This document shows positions 1-9,238 of a stretch of DNA of 64,000 nt, one piece after another; positions within the stretch are counted from its first letter, which is position 1, and every line of letters starts with the position of its first letter. The stretch comes from DASTFP01 sp963816855 (GTDB lineage: Bacteria > Verrucomicrobiota > Verrucomicrobiia > Chthoniobacterales > Terrimicrobiaceae). The notes below the pieces were generated by a model that searched no databases, had not been told where the DNA came from, and saw only the letters and a list, made by a program, of their open reading frames with translations. Where the stretch lies: contig CAWFMA010000037.1 in NCBI GenBank assembly GCA_963816855.1, positions 102,099 through 166,098 on the forward strand, written 5' to 3'. A program made the translations under genes and the position numbers.

Positions 1-1
1 T

Positions 2-472
2 TCGCACATGCTCGAGGTTTGCGAGTCCATCACGGCGGGGAAACCGAAGCTCGAAATTCATCCTCTGGGCATCGGGGGCAAGGAAGATCCCGTGCGGCTC
101 GTCTTCGACGCACACCCTGGAAACGCCATCAACGTCTCGGTTGTCGATCTCGGCAACCGATTCCGGTTTATCGTCAACGAAGTAAAGGTCGTGAAGCCGC
201 CGAAACCGCTCCCCAAGCTCCCGGTGGCTCGCGCGATTTGGGAGTGCTTTCCTGACTTTAAGACTGCCTGCGCGGCCTGGATTTACGCGGGAGGCGCGCA
301 CCATACCGGATTCAGCTATCCGGTTACCACCGAACACATCGAGGACCTGACGGAGATTGCCGGCGTCGAAATGGTCGTGATTGACGACCAGACCAAAATC
401 CGCGAGTTCACACGCGAATTGCGGCAAAACGAGATCTATTACCACCTCGCGCCCGGGCTGGGGCGGTTATGA
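2..472 (+). CDS. araA: L-arabinose isomerase, C-terminal part
   Basis: This is the last 157 codons of AraA, which converts L-arabinose to L-ribulose in the cytoplasm. The reading frame is open to the window edge, so the first ATG (position 8) is internal and the real start lies outside. The stretch contains the family-typical EIHPLGIGGKEDPVRLVF segment, a GNRFRFIVNEV strand, and the AGGAHHTGFS signature carrying the metal/substrate histidine pair, ending in the conserved NEIYYHL tail. E. coli AraA is about 500 residues, so roughly the last third is seen. The next gene downstream is araD, so the two probably form an arabinose operon. The family match is very clear. Confidence 0.95.
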   Translation, partial: SHMLEVCESITAGKPKLEIHPLGIGGKEDPVRLVFDAHPGNAINVSVVDLGNRFRFIVNEVKVVKPPKPLPKLPVARAIWECFPDFKTACAAWIYAGGAHHTGFSYPVTTEHIEDLTEIAGVEMVVIDDQTKIREFTRELRQNEIYYHLAPGLGRL

Positions 473-563
473 TGGCGATTCGCGACCGAGAATTAGTCGG
501 ACCGAGGGCCATGGCGGAAAACGCAAACTTCAACGCACCGGGCTTCTTCCCGTCCTGGCCGGT

Positions 564-1253
564 ATGAGCCATCAATCCATTAAGGAGGAATGCTACGAGG
601 CAAACATCCAGCTGCCCAAGTTTGGATTAGTAGATCTCACTTTTGGCAATGTGAGCGTCCTGGACCGCGGCGCCGGCGTCTTCGCCATCAAGCCCAGCGG
701 CGTAGACTACGCGGCCCTCACTCCGGAACAAATTGTTCTTGTGGATCTCGAGGGCCGGCAAGTCAGCGGAGCCATGCGGCCGTCATCGGACACTCCCACC
801 CATCGGCGATTGTTTCAGGGATTTCCGAGTATTCGTGCGGTGGTGCACACGCATTCGCGCAATGCGGTGTCGTTCGCCCAGGCGGGGACGGCCCTCCCCT
901 GCTTCGGCACGACGCATGCCGACTACTTCTACGGTCCGGTGCCGGTTACGCGGCCGATGACACCCGAGCAGATTCAAACCGCTTACGAGTGGGAGACCGG
1001 CAACGTTATTCTGGAGAGATTTCGCGAACTAGACCCCGAGCGGATCGGCGCTGTCCTGGTGCACGGGCACGGACCTTTCGCCTGGGGGCCTTCCGGCGCC
1101 AAGGCGGTGGAAAACGCCCTGGCCCTCGAAATCATTGCCGAAATGGCCGTGAAGACGCTGCAAATCAATCCCGCTTCGACCCCAATCTCCAACTCCCTCC
1201 TGGACAAGCACTTCCTTCGGAAGCACGGCCCGGACGCCTACTACGGCCAATAG
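564..1253 (+). CDS. araD: L-ribulose-5-phosphate 4-epimerase
   Basis: A class II aldolase/epimerase of 229 residues, close to the usual 231 for AraD. It interconverts L-ribulose 5-phosphate and D-xylulose 5-phosphate by a Zn-dependent retro-aldol mechanism. Visible motifs are FGNVS near the N-terminus, the zinc pair in VVHTHS, the tyrosine-rich segment THADYFYG, the third zinc histidine in VHGHGPFAWG, and the C-terminal KHFLRKHG. The frame is open well upstream, but family alignment favours the ATG at 564 (MSHQSIKEECYEAN). It follows araA after 91 bp in the same direction, so co-transcription for arabinose use is likely. No kinase (araB) lies downstream. Confidence 0.93.
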   Translation: MSHQSIKEECYEANIQLPKFGLVDLTFGNVSVLDRGAGVFAIKPSGVDYAALTPEQIVLVDLEGRQVSGAMRPSSDTPTHRRLFQGFPSIRAVVHTHSRNAVSFAQAGTALPCFGTTHADYFYGPVPVTRPMTPEQIQTAYEWETGNVILERFRELDPERIGAVLVHGHGPFAWGPSGAKAVENALALEIIAEMAVKTLQINPASTPISNSLLDKHFLRKHGPDAYYGQ

Positions 1254-1332
1254 CGGCGCCGGCCGTTTGTGCGAACGAGGGCATCGCAACATCGTCATAG
1301 ACAAATCCGCCTCGGGGGTGATCTTGCTCCTG

Positions 1333-1728
1333 ATGACCTCGAAAACTTCAAACGCTGGATCGGAAAGCGCGATCTCGATCGACGAGTACATTGAGCGGGG
1401 CAGCCGCCAGATCTCCGCAACGCGATTGAGGGCCTTGGCGAAGCAAATCGGACAAATCGCCGCGAAGATGGACACGGAACAGGCCGCGCCCCACGCAGAT
1501 TTGAAACTCCATGCGGCGAAACTAATCCTCATTCTGAAGTCAGACCATGTCAAAACGTGCGTGGATCCTCTCAAAGCTCCACTGGCCGAAGCGGGAGTCG
1601 CTGCCGAATATCTTCTGAAAGGGATGGACTTGATTCCCGACCAGGTGCCGGAAATCGGACTGACCGATGACGCCGCGATCGTGGGGCGCGTATTCGCCCG
1701 TAACCCGGAACTTCTGAAGCTAGCCTGA
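1333..1728 (+). CDS. YkvA-like (DUF1232) small protein
   Basis: A 131-residue protein whose C-terminal third, DLIPDQVPEIGLTDDAAIVG, matches the DUF1232/YkvA signature (DLIPD, then a Gly and an Asp pair). Members are small, often membrane-associated proteins of unknown role. The frame opens at 1267, but the ATG at 1333 (MTSKTSNAG) removes an unlikely N-terminus. The middle is helical, with no signal peptide or clear transmembrane segment. It sits between araD and recF without overlap. Family placement is moderately sure; function is unknown. Confidence 0.7.
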   Translation: MTSKTSNAGSESAISIDEYIERGSRQISATRLRALAKQIGQIAAKMDTEQAAPHADLKLHAAKLILILKSDHVKTCVDPLKAPLAEAGVAAEYLLKGMDLIPDQVPEIGLTDDAAIVGRVFARNPELLKLA

Positions 1729-1927
1729 CTTTCGGAACCGGCCATCCCGGTCCCGCCGCGTGGTGCTGTTCTCCGGCACGCCGATGCTTTTTGGCAGATT
1801 GCCTGCTGCCGCTTTCTGGAACTGATGGCGATCGGCCCTGGATTGCGTTAAGCAAGATCCAAAGTCCTCGCCTGGCGCGGAATATTTTGAATGGTTGGTG
1901 CGGAACTCGGAAGCTATTTGAGACCTG

Positions 1928-2977
1928 ATGCTCCGCGACCTTTTACTGCGGGATTTCCGACGCTTTGAAGAGCTCGTTTTTGAGCCTTCTCCCGGCCTCA
2001 ATTTGATCATTGGCCCGAACGCTCAGGGGAAGACCTCGCTCCTGGAAGCCGCTTGCGCCCTGCTTCGCTTGCAGTCGCCGCGCTCCGCCTCGCTGGCCGA
2101 CGCCGTACGGTTCGGCCAGCCTGGCTTTGGTTTGGACGGGCACTGGAACGAACGGCATTTGCATGTCAGATACGCCGGCGGGCTCAAAGGCTTCGCCCTC
2201 GATTCCAAGCCTCAATCGTCCTCCACTGACTACCTGGCGATTGCGCGCGTTTCGTGGATTTCCAATGATGATACGCGGCTCGTCCGCGGCCCAGGCGCCC
2301 ACCGTCGTCGCTTCCTGGATTTTCTCGGCTCCCAGATCGTTCCCGGCTACCTCCAGCGGCTTCGCGCCTACGAGCGTGCGCTCCGGTCGCGCAACACGCT
2401 TCTCAAGGAGAATCGACCCCGCCGGGAAATTGAAGCTTTCGATGTTCCGCTGACTAACGCCGGCGAAACGCTCCTCTCTGCAAGAACGGAGCTTTGCCGG
2501 GCCTTGGAGCCGTCCGTCGCCGAAGCCCTGGGCTTGATTTCAGGCAACTCGGAAACTCTGGAAATCTCCTACCAGCCCGGAAGTCCGGCCAACTTTCCTG
2601 CGGCGCTTCGAGAGAGCCGCTCCGAAGAAAGCCGGGCGCGCACAACCGTGATCGGGCCGCACCGAGACGACATCGCAATCCTCCTGAATGGATACCCTGC
2701 GGGGGCCTTCGCGTCGGAAGGCCAACAGCGTTCCATTGCTCTGGCGATGAGACTTGGCCAAGCGCATAACCTTTGGAACTCCACGGGCCTGTTCCCGTTG
2801 TACCTGATTGATGACGTTTTTGGCGAGCTTGACCCGCGGCGCCGGAGCAATCTCCTCGCCGCGCTGCCAGCCCCTGCTCAGAAGCTCGTCACCGCGACGG
2901 CTCTCAGCTCACTGGGGCCGGTCCCGGATGCTTCGTGCCACTTTCTCGGGGACGGTAAGCTCGTAAGAAAGACCTGA
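1928..2977 (+). CDS. recF: DNA replication and repair protein RecF
   Basis: An SMC-like ATPase of 349 residues that loads RecA at single-strand gaps together with RecO and RecR. Walker A is GPNAQGKTS (about residues 33-41). VRGPGAHRRRFLD follows, then GPHRDD, the ABC-type signature SEGQQRSIALAMRL, and Walker B/D-loop YLIDDVFGELDP near residue 295. All motifs expected for activity are present and the length is normal. The ATG at 1928 sits directly before the usual LRDLLLRDFR opening. In many bacteria recF follows dnaN; here it starts a recombination row with dprA and a topoisomerase. Confidence 0.95.
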   Translation: MLRDLLLRDFRRFEELVFEPSPGLNLIIGPNAQGKTSLLEAACALLRLQSPRSASLADAVRFGQPGFGLDGHWNERHLHVRYAGGLKGFALDSKPQSSSTDYLAIARVSWISNDDTRLVRGPGAHRRRFLDFLGSQIVPGYLQRLRAYERALRSRNTLLKENRPRREIEAFDVPLTNAGETLLSARTELCRALEPSVAEALGLISGNSETLEISYQPGSPANFPAALRESRSEESRARTTVIGPHRDDIAILLNGYPAGAFASEGQQRSIALAMRLGQAHNLWNSTGLFPLYLIDDVFGELDPRRRSNLLAALPAPAQKLVTATALSSLGPVPDASCHFLGDGKLVRKT

Positions 2978-3054
2978 AGGCAACCGGTTTCTTCTCCCCT
3001 TCAAAAGGAAACCCGCTATTGCGCTCCGCCCGCGTTGAGGGTATTGGCCGCACT

Positions 3055-4140
3055 ATGACGGACCTCGAAGCCTTTGTTGCGCTGAACATGCTGCCGCGTG
3101 TGGGTCCGGTGCGGGTGAAGAAGCTGCTGGAAACATTTGGCTCGCCACAGGAGATCCTGCGAGCCAGGAGAAAAGATTTGCTTGGGGTTCAGGGGATCGG
3201 GCCGGAGGTCGCCGAGTCGATCACCTCCCGGGACGAGCATTGCTGCCCCGCGGAAGAAATCGAGCGAGCAAGGAAATTTGGCGCGACGATTGTTACCCAA
3301 GGCGACTCCTCTTACCCGCCCCTGCTCCGCGAGATCCACGATCCCCCGATTCTTCTCTACGTCTGGGGCGCCCTCGAAAAGTGCCATGCCATCGGAGTTG
3401 TCGGCACCAGAAAGCCGTCTCACTATGCCGTCGAATGCGCCAAGAAACTCGCCTACCAGCTCGCCTACGCGGGGCTTGCCGTCGCCAGTGGTCTGGCCAG
3501 AGGAATTGACACTGCCGCTCATCAAGCGGCCCTCGCGGCGAAGGGCAGAACCATCGCGGTTCTGGGAAGCGGGCTGGACCTGCTTTATCCTCCGGAAAAC
3601 CGCGAACTCGCGGAAAGAATAGCCGCCTCCGGCGCTGTAGTGACGGAGTTTCCAATGAAGACCGCGGCGGACCGGCAAACCTTCCCCATTCGCAATCGGA
3701 TCATCAGCGGTCTGTCCGCCGGCCTGCTCGTTATTGAGGCGGGAACCAAAAGCGGCGCGTTGATCAGCGCGGCCCAAGCTGCGGAACAAGGCCGCTCCCT
3801 CTACGCAGTCCCGGGTCGGATCGATCAGCCGGGCGCCGCCGGTTCAAACCGGCTGATTCAGCAGGGCGCCAAACTTGTGACCGGCGCACAAGATATCCTC
3901 GATGACTTTGGACTCCTCTTTCCCAGCACGCCTGATCTCGCGCGTCCCGCCCCACCGCCCGATCTGACGACCAAAGAGCAGTCCGTTCGCGATGCGATCG
4001 GAGATGACGAGACACCGATGGACGCAATCATTTCCAAATGCGGGTTGCCAACCCAGGAGGTCTCTTCTACGTTGCTCGCCCTTGAGATGCGAAAGCTGGT
4101 CAAGCAACTTCCCGGCAGCCGCTTTGTGAAAACTCAATAA
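3055..4140 (+). CDS. dprA: DNA processing protein DprA (Smf)
   Basis: This 361-residue protein binds incoming single-stranded DNA during natural transformation and passes it to RecA. An N-terminal helix-hairpin-helix region (LPRVGPVRVKKLLE, GVQGIGPEVAES) precedes the Rossmann-like DprA core. The core shows GVVGTRKPS, ASGLARGIDTAAHQAAL, VLGSGLDLLYPPEN and FPIRNRIISGLS, then EAGTKSGALISA and AVPGRIDQPGAAGSN. A C-terminal winged helix (DML1-like, about residues 300-355) ends the protein. The ATG at 3055 is preferred over an upstream in-frame start. The topoisomerase gene begins one base after its stop, so the two are translationally coupled. It suggests competence, but no other competence gene is in the window. 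Confidence 0.95.
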   Translation: MTDLEAFVALNMLPRVGPVRVKKLLETFGSPQEILRARRKDLLGVQGIGPEVAESITSRDEHCCPAEEIERARKFGATIVTQGDSSYPPLLREIHDPPILLYVWGALEKCHAIGVVGTRKPSHYAVECAKKLAYQLAYAGLAVASGLARGIDTAAHQAALAAKGRTIAVLGSGLDLLYPPENRELAERIAASGAVVTEFPMKTAADRQTFPIRNRIISGLSAGLLVIEAGTKSGALISAAQAAEQGRSLYAVPGRIDQPGAAGSNRLIQQGAKLVTGAQDILDDFGLLFPSTPDLARPAPPPDLTTKEQSVRDAIGDDETPMDAIISKCGLPTQEVSSTLLALEMRKLVKQLPGSRFVKTQ

Positions 4141-4141
4141 C

Positions 4142-6640
4142 ATGCCAAAAGCCCTTGTCATCGCCGAGAAGCCGAGCGTCGCGGCCGACCTGGCCCGAGC
4201 TCTCGGAAAAATTCCGAAGAAGAACGACGCCTTCGAGAACGATGAATTCGTAATCACCTCAGCCATCGGCCACCTAGTCGAGCTCTGTCTGCCTGGCGAG
4301 ATGGATAAGAAGCGAGGCAAGTGGAGCTTTGCGAATCTGCCGATCATTCCCGAGCATTTCGACCTTAAGCCGATCGAAAAGACCCAGGCCCGTTTCAATC
4401 TCATCAAGCGGCTACTGAAGCGCGCCGACGTCCACGAGGTCATCAATGGATGCGACGCCGGGCGCGAAGGTGAACTCATATTTCACTACCTCCTGAAGCT
4501 TACCGGGAACAGCAAACCGACCCGCCGTCTCTGGCTGCAGAGCATGACCCCTGAAGCCATCCGCGACGGTTTCCACAAACTTCGTTCCGGAGCCGAGATG
4601 ACCCCCCTGGCTGACGCCGCCGTCTGCAGGAGCGAAAGCGATTGGCTGGTAGGCATCAATGGGACACGGGCGATGACCGCCTTCAATTCAAAGGGAGGTG
4701 GCTTTCAGCTCACCCCGGTGGGGCGCGTGCAAACGCCCACGCTGGCCATTCTCGCCGAGCGCGAAATCAACATCCGCGATTTTGAGCCGCGAACGTATTA
4801 CGAAGTCTTTGGAGAGTTCGGAATATTAACAGCGGCCGCCTCGCTCGATCCGGTGAGGAGCTATCGTGGCCGCTGGTTCGACGAGAACTTTAGGAAAAAT
4901 GGCGGCGAAGATTCGCGCCCCGAGCGCATTTGGGAAAGAGAAAAAGCCGAGGCGATCCTTGCGAATTGCAACGGAAAACAGGGCGTCATCGAGGAGGAGA
5001 AGAAACCATCCAGCCAGGTTTCTCCGCTTCTCTATGACCTCACCACGCTGCAGCGCGAGGCGAATTCACGCTTCTCGCTGAGCGCGCGGCGCACCCTCCA
5101 AATCGTCCAGGCCCTCTACGAAAGACACAAGGTCCTGACCTATCCGCGGACCGACTCCCGCTACCTTCCAGAAGATTATCTTGGCAACGTCAAAGCCGCG
5201 TTCACCAAATTCGAGAACCCCGAGTTGCGCACGCATGCGCAGAAGGCCCTGGCCCAGGGATGGGTCAAACCGAACCGGCGCATTTTCAACGATGCCAAGG
5301 TGACCGATCACCACGCGATCATCCCGACCGGAGTTTCGGCGAAGAATCTCGACGAGTTCGAGTTGAAGATCTTCGACATGGTCGCCCGGCGCTTTATCGC
5401 GGTCTTCTACCCGCCTGCGCAGTTCGAAACCACTACGCGCATCACCCGCGTGGAGGGCGAGGCGTTCAAGACCGAGGGAAAGGTCATCCTCGATCCCGGA
5501 TGGATGGCGGTCTACGGCAAACAGGCCGCCGGCGAAGCGGAGCAAGCCCTCTGCCCGATATCCAAAGGCGAACTCGCCCGGACCAAGAGCATCGAAGTCT
5601 CGGAAAACCAGACCAAGCCGCCGGCTCGTTTTTCGGAAGCCACGCTGCTTTCCGCGATGGAAGGCGCTGGCAAACTTGTCGAAGATGAAGAACTCCGGGA
5701 GGCGATGAGCCAGCGCGGACTGGGAACGCCCGCCACCCGCGCACAGATCATCGAGGGTCTGATTCTGGATGGATACATCAACCGGCAGGGGCGCGACCTG
5801 ATCGTCACCCAAAAGGGGCTTTCGCTGGTCAGCCTTCTTCGGGGCATAGGAATCCAGGCGCTGACCTCGCCCGAATTGACGGGTGAGTGGGAGTTCAAGC
5901 TCAAACAAATGGAACACCGCGCCATGCCCCGCCTGGAGTTTATGCAAGGGATTCGCCGCTTTGCCGAAGACATCGTGGTCAAGGCAAAGAACTTCTCCGG
6001 GGACAGCGTCGAAGGCCGTTTTGCGGATCTCGACGCCAAGTGCCCGAAATGCGGTGCCACCACCTTCAAGGAATCCTACAAGGCCTACGAATGCAAAAGC
6101 TGCGGCCTCATCATTTGGAAGAACATGGCCGGCCGGGAACTCGAACGCGAAGAGGTCAAAGCCTTGCTGGAAACCGGCGCGGTGGGACCGCTGGAAGGAT
6201 TCCGAAGCAAGCTCGGGCGCCCATTTTCCGCGACAGTAAAGCTCGACGGAGATGCGAAACAGACCTTCGACTTCGGAGATTCTGCCGGCGGTGCGGAGCA
6301 GGAACTCGATTTTTCCTCCCTCCCAGCCATAGCTCCCTGCCCGGTGTGCAAATCCGGAACAATTCACGATACGGGAACCTCCTACCGTTGCAGCAATACC
6401 CGGCACTGCAAGTTCCGGATGGGCAAGACGATCTGCCAGCGTGAAGTTCCCCGTGAGCAGGTCGTCAAACTCATTGAAACGGGAAAGACCGATCTTCTCT
6501 CTCGCTTCGTTTCCAAAAAAGGGAAGCCATTTTCGGCCTTTCTCAGACTCGAAGGCGGCAAGGTGGGCTTTGAATTTGAGGATCGAAAGGCTGCGGGCAA
6601 AAAAAAGAAGCAGGTGCCGGCGGCCCAAGCCGCGGCTTAG
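4142..6640 (+). CDS. topB: DNA topoisomerase III (type IA)
   Basis: A type IA topoisomerase of 832 residues that relaxes and decatenates DNA via a transient 5'-phosphotyrosine. The TOPRIM domain opens with ALVIAEKPSVAADLA and carries NGCDAGREGELIFHY. The catalytic tyrosine is in LTYPRTDSRYLPEDY (about residue 332). Two C-terminal zinc-ribbon repeats follow: CPKCGATTF...CKSCG near 635 and CPVCKSGTI...C...C near 735. A basic KKKKKQ-type tail ends the protein. TopB-like rather than TopA-like by its N-terminus and overall order. It starts one base after dprA, so translation is coupled. The convergent argG lies beyond a MITE-like element. Confidence 0.93.
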   Translation: MPKALVIAEKPSVAADLARALGKIPKKNDAFENDEFVITSAIGHLVELCLPGEMDKKRGKWSFANLPIIPEHFDLKPIEKTQARFNLIKRLLKRADVHEVINGCDAGREGELIFHYLLKLTGNSKPTRRLWLQSMTPEAIRDGFHKLRSGAEMTPLADAAVCRSESDWLVGINGTRAMTAFNSKGGGFQLTPVGRVQTPTLAILAEREINIRDFEPRTYYEVFGEFGILTAAASLDPVRSYRGRWFDENFRKNGGEDSRPERIWEREKAEAILANCNGKQGVIEEEKKPSSQVSPLLYDLTTLQREANSRFSLSARRTLQIVQALYERHKVLTYPRTDSRYLPEDYLGNVKAAFTKFENPELRTHAQKALAQGWVKPNRRIFNDAKVTDHHAIIPTGVSAKNLDEFELKIFDMVARRFIAVFYPPAQFETTTRITRVEGEAFKTEGKVILDPGWMAVYGKQAAGEAEQALCPISKGELARTKSIEVSENQTKPPARFSEATLLSAMEGAGKLVEDEELREAMSQRGLGTPATRAQIIEGLILDGYINRQGRDLIVTQKGLSLVSLLRGIGIQALTSPELTGEWEFKLKQMEHRAMPRLEFMQGIRRFAEDIVVKAKNFSGDSVEGRFADLDAKCPKCGATTFKESYKAYECKSCGLIIWKNMAGRELEREEVKALLETGAVGPLEGFRSKLGRPFSATVKLDGDAKQTFDFGDSAGGAEQELDFSSLPAIAPCPVCKSGTIHDTGTSYRCSNTRHCKFRMGKTICQREVPREQVVKLIETGKTDLLSRFVSKKGKPFSAFLRLEGGKVGFEFEDRKAAGKKKKQVPAAQAAA

Positions 6641-6697
6641 TCTTAGTTCTGCACCCTCAATTGTCCCGACGTCTTATAAAGGACTTCCGGGAATTTT

Positions 6698-7043
6698 CTT
6701 AGAACCTGTGAAAAAATTAGAAAGCGCCGCACTAGAGCAAGAAAGGCCGTATGGCAAGGCGCACGCGAGGGCGTATCTCCGCAGCGGGCTGTAACCAAGC
6801 GGGCAACGCGGCCAGACGGCCTTTCTTGCTCTCTCGCCCATAGGGTTGCGTGTCTTTTTGGCTTGACCTGCGTTGCTCGGGCGGGACAGCCGAGCGAAGG
6901 GAGACAGCCTGCCGAAGGCAGCCCGCAGGGCGGTGCAAAGCATCGGCAACACCGCTGCGGGTATTGCCGCCGCCCTCACGCCTTGGCCAAGCCAAAAATC
7001 CACCAGCAACGCAGCACTTTGTAATTTTTTCACAGGTTCTTAG
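6698..7043. mobile_element. MITE-like element with 17-bp TIRs and 5-bp TSD
   Basis: The sequence shows a 336-bp unit (6703-7038) with perfect 17-bp inverted ends: AACCTGTGAAAAAATTA at 6703-6719 and its exact reverse complement at 7022-7038. It is bracketed by the direct repeat CTTAG (6698-6702 and 7039-7043), as expected for a target-site duplication. No ORF of transposase type lies inside. An inner imperfect palindrome pairs AGAGCAAGAAAGGCCGT (from about 6734) with ACGGCCTTTCTTGCTCT (about 6815-6831). That suggests a long folded structure in RNA or single-stranded DNA. It sits in the space between convergent topB and argG. Mobilisation by a transposase elsewhere is inferred. Confidence 0.85.
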
Positions 7044-7084
7044 AGGACAAGCGACCGGAGTGGTTTCGCCAGTCCTTTCCCCGG

Positions 7085-8374
7085 TCACGGGCAGGCTCGC
7101 TTTAACTGCTGGGAGACCTCCGCTGCGACCTTCAGCCGCAGTCCATTGAGGCGAATAAAGCCCGTTGCGTCTCCCTGATCATAGGCCTTGGTTGGGTCGG
7201 CCTCCATCGTGGCGATTTGCGGCTTGTAAAGGCTGACTGGACTTTTTCGGCCCGCTGGAATGATGTTGCCCTTGTACAGCTTAACGCGAACCGTTCCCGT
7301 GACGTTCTTTTGCGATTCGTTCACAAGCGCTTGCAGTGCTTCCCGCTCCGGAGCAAACCAAAAGCCGTTGTAAACAAGTTCGCTATATTTCGGCACGAGC
7401 GAATCGCGGAGGTGCATGACTTCGCGATCCATCGTCAGCGACTCCATCTGCCGGTGCGCGAAATGCAGAATGGCACCCCCCGGTGTTTCGTAGACGCCAC
7501 GGCTCTTCATTCCAACGAATCTATTCTCGACCATGTCAACGCGGCCGATCCCATTGCGTCCCCCGAGCCTGTTCAGGACGCGCATGACCCAAACGGGGCT
7601 CAACCGCTCTCCGCCGGTTTCCTGGTGGCCCACCTGTCCGAGAATCTCCGAAAGTTCCGGATGGGCCAGACCTACGCAGTTCCCGGCCTCAAAGAACAGC
7701 TCCAGGTATTCGGGCTGACCCGGCGCCTCCTCCGGCGAGACGCTTAGCTTGTACATGTCCTTGTGCTCGGGTGCGGAGGAATCGAACCAAGGATCCTCGA
7801 GGATGCCGCTCTCAAAGCTAATATGAAGGAGATTGCGGTCCATGGAATACGGTTTCTTCGCCGAGGCTTGAACGGGAATCTTCTTCGCTGCGCAATAGGC
7901 GATCATTTCCGCCCTGCCGGGAAACTCTGCCCGGAATCGCTCGTCCCTCCAAGGAGCGATCACCTCCAGCCGAGGCGCGAGCGCCGCGGTCGTCAACTCA
8001 AAGCGGACCTGATCATTTCCCTTGCCGGTCGCCCCATGGGCCACGGCCTCCGCTCCCTCGGTCTTCGCGATTTCCACTATGCGCTTGGCGATGAGGGGAC
8101 GCGCGATGCTCGTCCCCAAATAGTATTGTCCTTCATAAATCGCGGCGGCTTGGATCATCGGAAAAATGAAATCCCTGGCAAACTCTTCGCAGAGATCCTC
8201 CACATAACACTTGCTGGCCCCGGTTTTCAGTGCCTTTTCTTCGAGCCCTTCCAACTCCTCCTCTTGACCAATGTCTGCGCAAAACGCCACCACCTCGGCC
8301 GAATACGTCTCCTGGAGCCAGTTAAGAATCACGGAGGTGTCAAGCCCGCCGGAATAAGCGACGACGATTTTCAT
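7085..8374 (-). CDS. argG: argininosuccinate synthase
   Basis: A cytoplasmic enzyme of 429 residues that joins citrulline and aspartate with ATP to give argininosuccinate, the penultimate step of arginine synthesis. The N-terminal PP-loop reads VVAYSGGLDTSVIL. Further landmarks are the ATP/citrulline segment HGATGKGNDQVRFE, then APWRDERF and SMDRNLLHIS, and in the C-terminal half VENRFVGMKSRGVYETPGG. The frame continues 13 codons upstream of the ATG at 8374, but family members begin MKIVVAYSGG. It converges on topB and diverges from the TauE/SafE gene. No other arginine gene is present. Confidence 0.96.
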   Translation of the reverse strand: MKIVVAYSGGLDTSVILNWLQETYSAEVVAFCADIGQEEELEGLEEKALKTGASKCYVEDLCEEFARDFIFPMIQAAAIYEGQYYLGTSIARPLIAKRIVEIAKTEGAEAVAHGATGKGNDQVRFELTTAALAPRLEVIAPWRDERFRAEFPGRAEMIAYCAAKKIPVQASAKKPYSMDRNLLHISFESGILEDPWFDSSAPEHKDMYKLSVSPEEAPGQPEYLELFFEAGNCVGLAHPELSEILGQVGHQETGGERLSPVWVMRVLNRLGGRNGIGRVDMVENRFVGMKSRGVYETPGGAILHFAHRQMESLTMDREVMHLRDSLVPKYSELVYNGFWFAPEREALQALVNESQKNVTGTVRVKLYKGNIIPAGRKSPVSLYKPQIATMEADPTKAYDQGDATGFIRLNGLRLKVAAEVSQQLKRACP

Positions 8375-8427
8375 AGAGTCCCGCAGTTTCCGCAAAGCAA
8401 ACCGGCGAGGCAAAGAATTTCCACCGA

Positions 8428-9216
8428 GTGTTGTTTCCAGCGGCAGGCCTGCTTTGCTCTATTCGTTTGAGGACGTACGATCTTTCCCCGCTCGAGTGGG
8501 CCCTTTCGGTCTTCGCGGCAATTTCGATTGGGATGGCCAAAGCCGGCTTTGGTGGACTGGGAATGCTGGCCATTCTCATCATGGCACGCGTTCTCCCGCC
8601 GAGAGAGTCCACCGGCGCCATTCTCCCCATGCTCATTCTCGCTGACATCTTTGCCGTTCACGCCTATCGCGCGCACGCCAAGGGGATTCTCGTGTTGAAG
8701 ATGATTCCTCCCGCTCTCGTCGGAATCATTTGCGGCTGGTTGCTGATGCCCCATATCCCGACCCAGGCATTCGGCAGGTTCATTGGCTGGCTCACGCTCG
8801 CGCTGGTCCTGCTGGTCCTGGCGCAGAAGTTCGCTCCCCGGTGGACGAATTTTGCCGTCGAGCATCCTGGGATTGCGTGGCCTTTCGGATGGCTCGCCGG
8901 TTCCACGACGATGCTCGCCAACGCTGCCGGGCCGGTAATGACCGTCTATCTCCTTGCCTGCCGCCTCCCGAAATTCGAGTTCGTCGGCACGGCGGCATGG
9001 TTCTTCTTCGTTATTAATCTTCTCAAAGTGCCTTTCAGCGCTTCACTGGGGCTTATCAACGGCGCGAGCCTTGCTCTGAACCTTCTGCTGGCGCCAGGCG
9101 TGGTCGCGGGGATATTTGCCGGCCGCTGGCTGCTCGGCAAAATCAACCAGGCCGTTTTCGAATGGCTGATGATCATTTTTTCGCTGTTGGGAGCGCTGCG
9201 CCTGGTCTTCGCCTGA
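8428..9216 (+). CDS. TauE/SafE family sulfite/anion permease
   Basis: A polytopic inner-membrane protein of about 260 residues with seven to eight predicted hydrophobic segments, in two repeats separated near residue 130. Features of the family include GMAKAGFGGLGML in the first repeat and GWLAGSTTMLANAAGPVMTVYLL in the second. Members export or import small anions such as sulfite, sulfonates or organosulfur compounds; the substrate cannot be read from sequence. The longest frame uses TTG at 8428; a TTG at 8467 (MRTYDLSPLEW) fits the family N-terminus equally well. It is divergent from argG, with only 53 bp between them. Confidence 0.85.
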   Translation: MLFPAAGLLCSIRLRTYDLSPLEWALSVFAAISIGMAKAGFGGLGMLAILIMARVLPPRESTGAILPMLILADIFAVHAYRAHAKGILVLKMIPPALVGIICGWLLMPHIPTQAFGRFIGWLTLALVLLVLAQKFAPRWTNFAVEHPGIAWPFGWLAGSTTMLANAAGPVMTVYLLACRLPKFEFVGTAAWFFFVINLLKVPFSASLGLINGASLALNLLLAPGVVAGIFAGRWLLGKINQAVFEWLMIIFSLLGALRLVFA

Positions 9217-9238
9217 ATTTCCCAACTGCCCCTGATCT

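Noticed and set aside
590..1300. 236-codon frame inside araD, preceded by a perfect AAGGAGGA
   Set aside because: It is a +2 shadow of araD. The product is arginine-rich and has no motif, whereas the araD frame is fully conserved; the Shine-Dalgarno-like sequence is coding (Lys-Glu-Glu).
5066..6628. 520-codon minus-strand frame opposite topB
   Set aside because: It is an antisense shadow caused by GC-rich codon bias. topB on the other strand has complete catalytic and zinc motifs.
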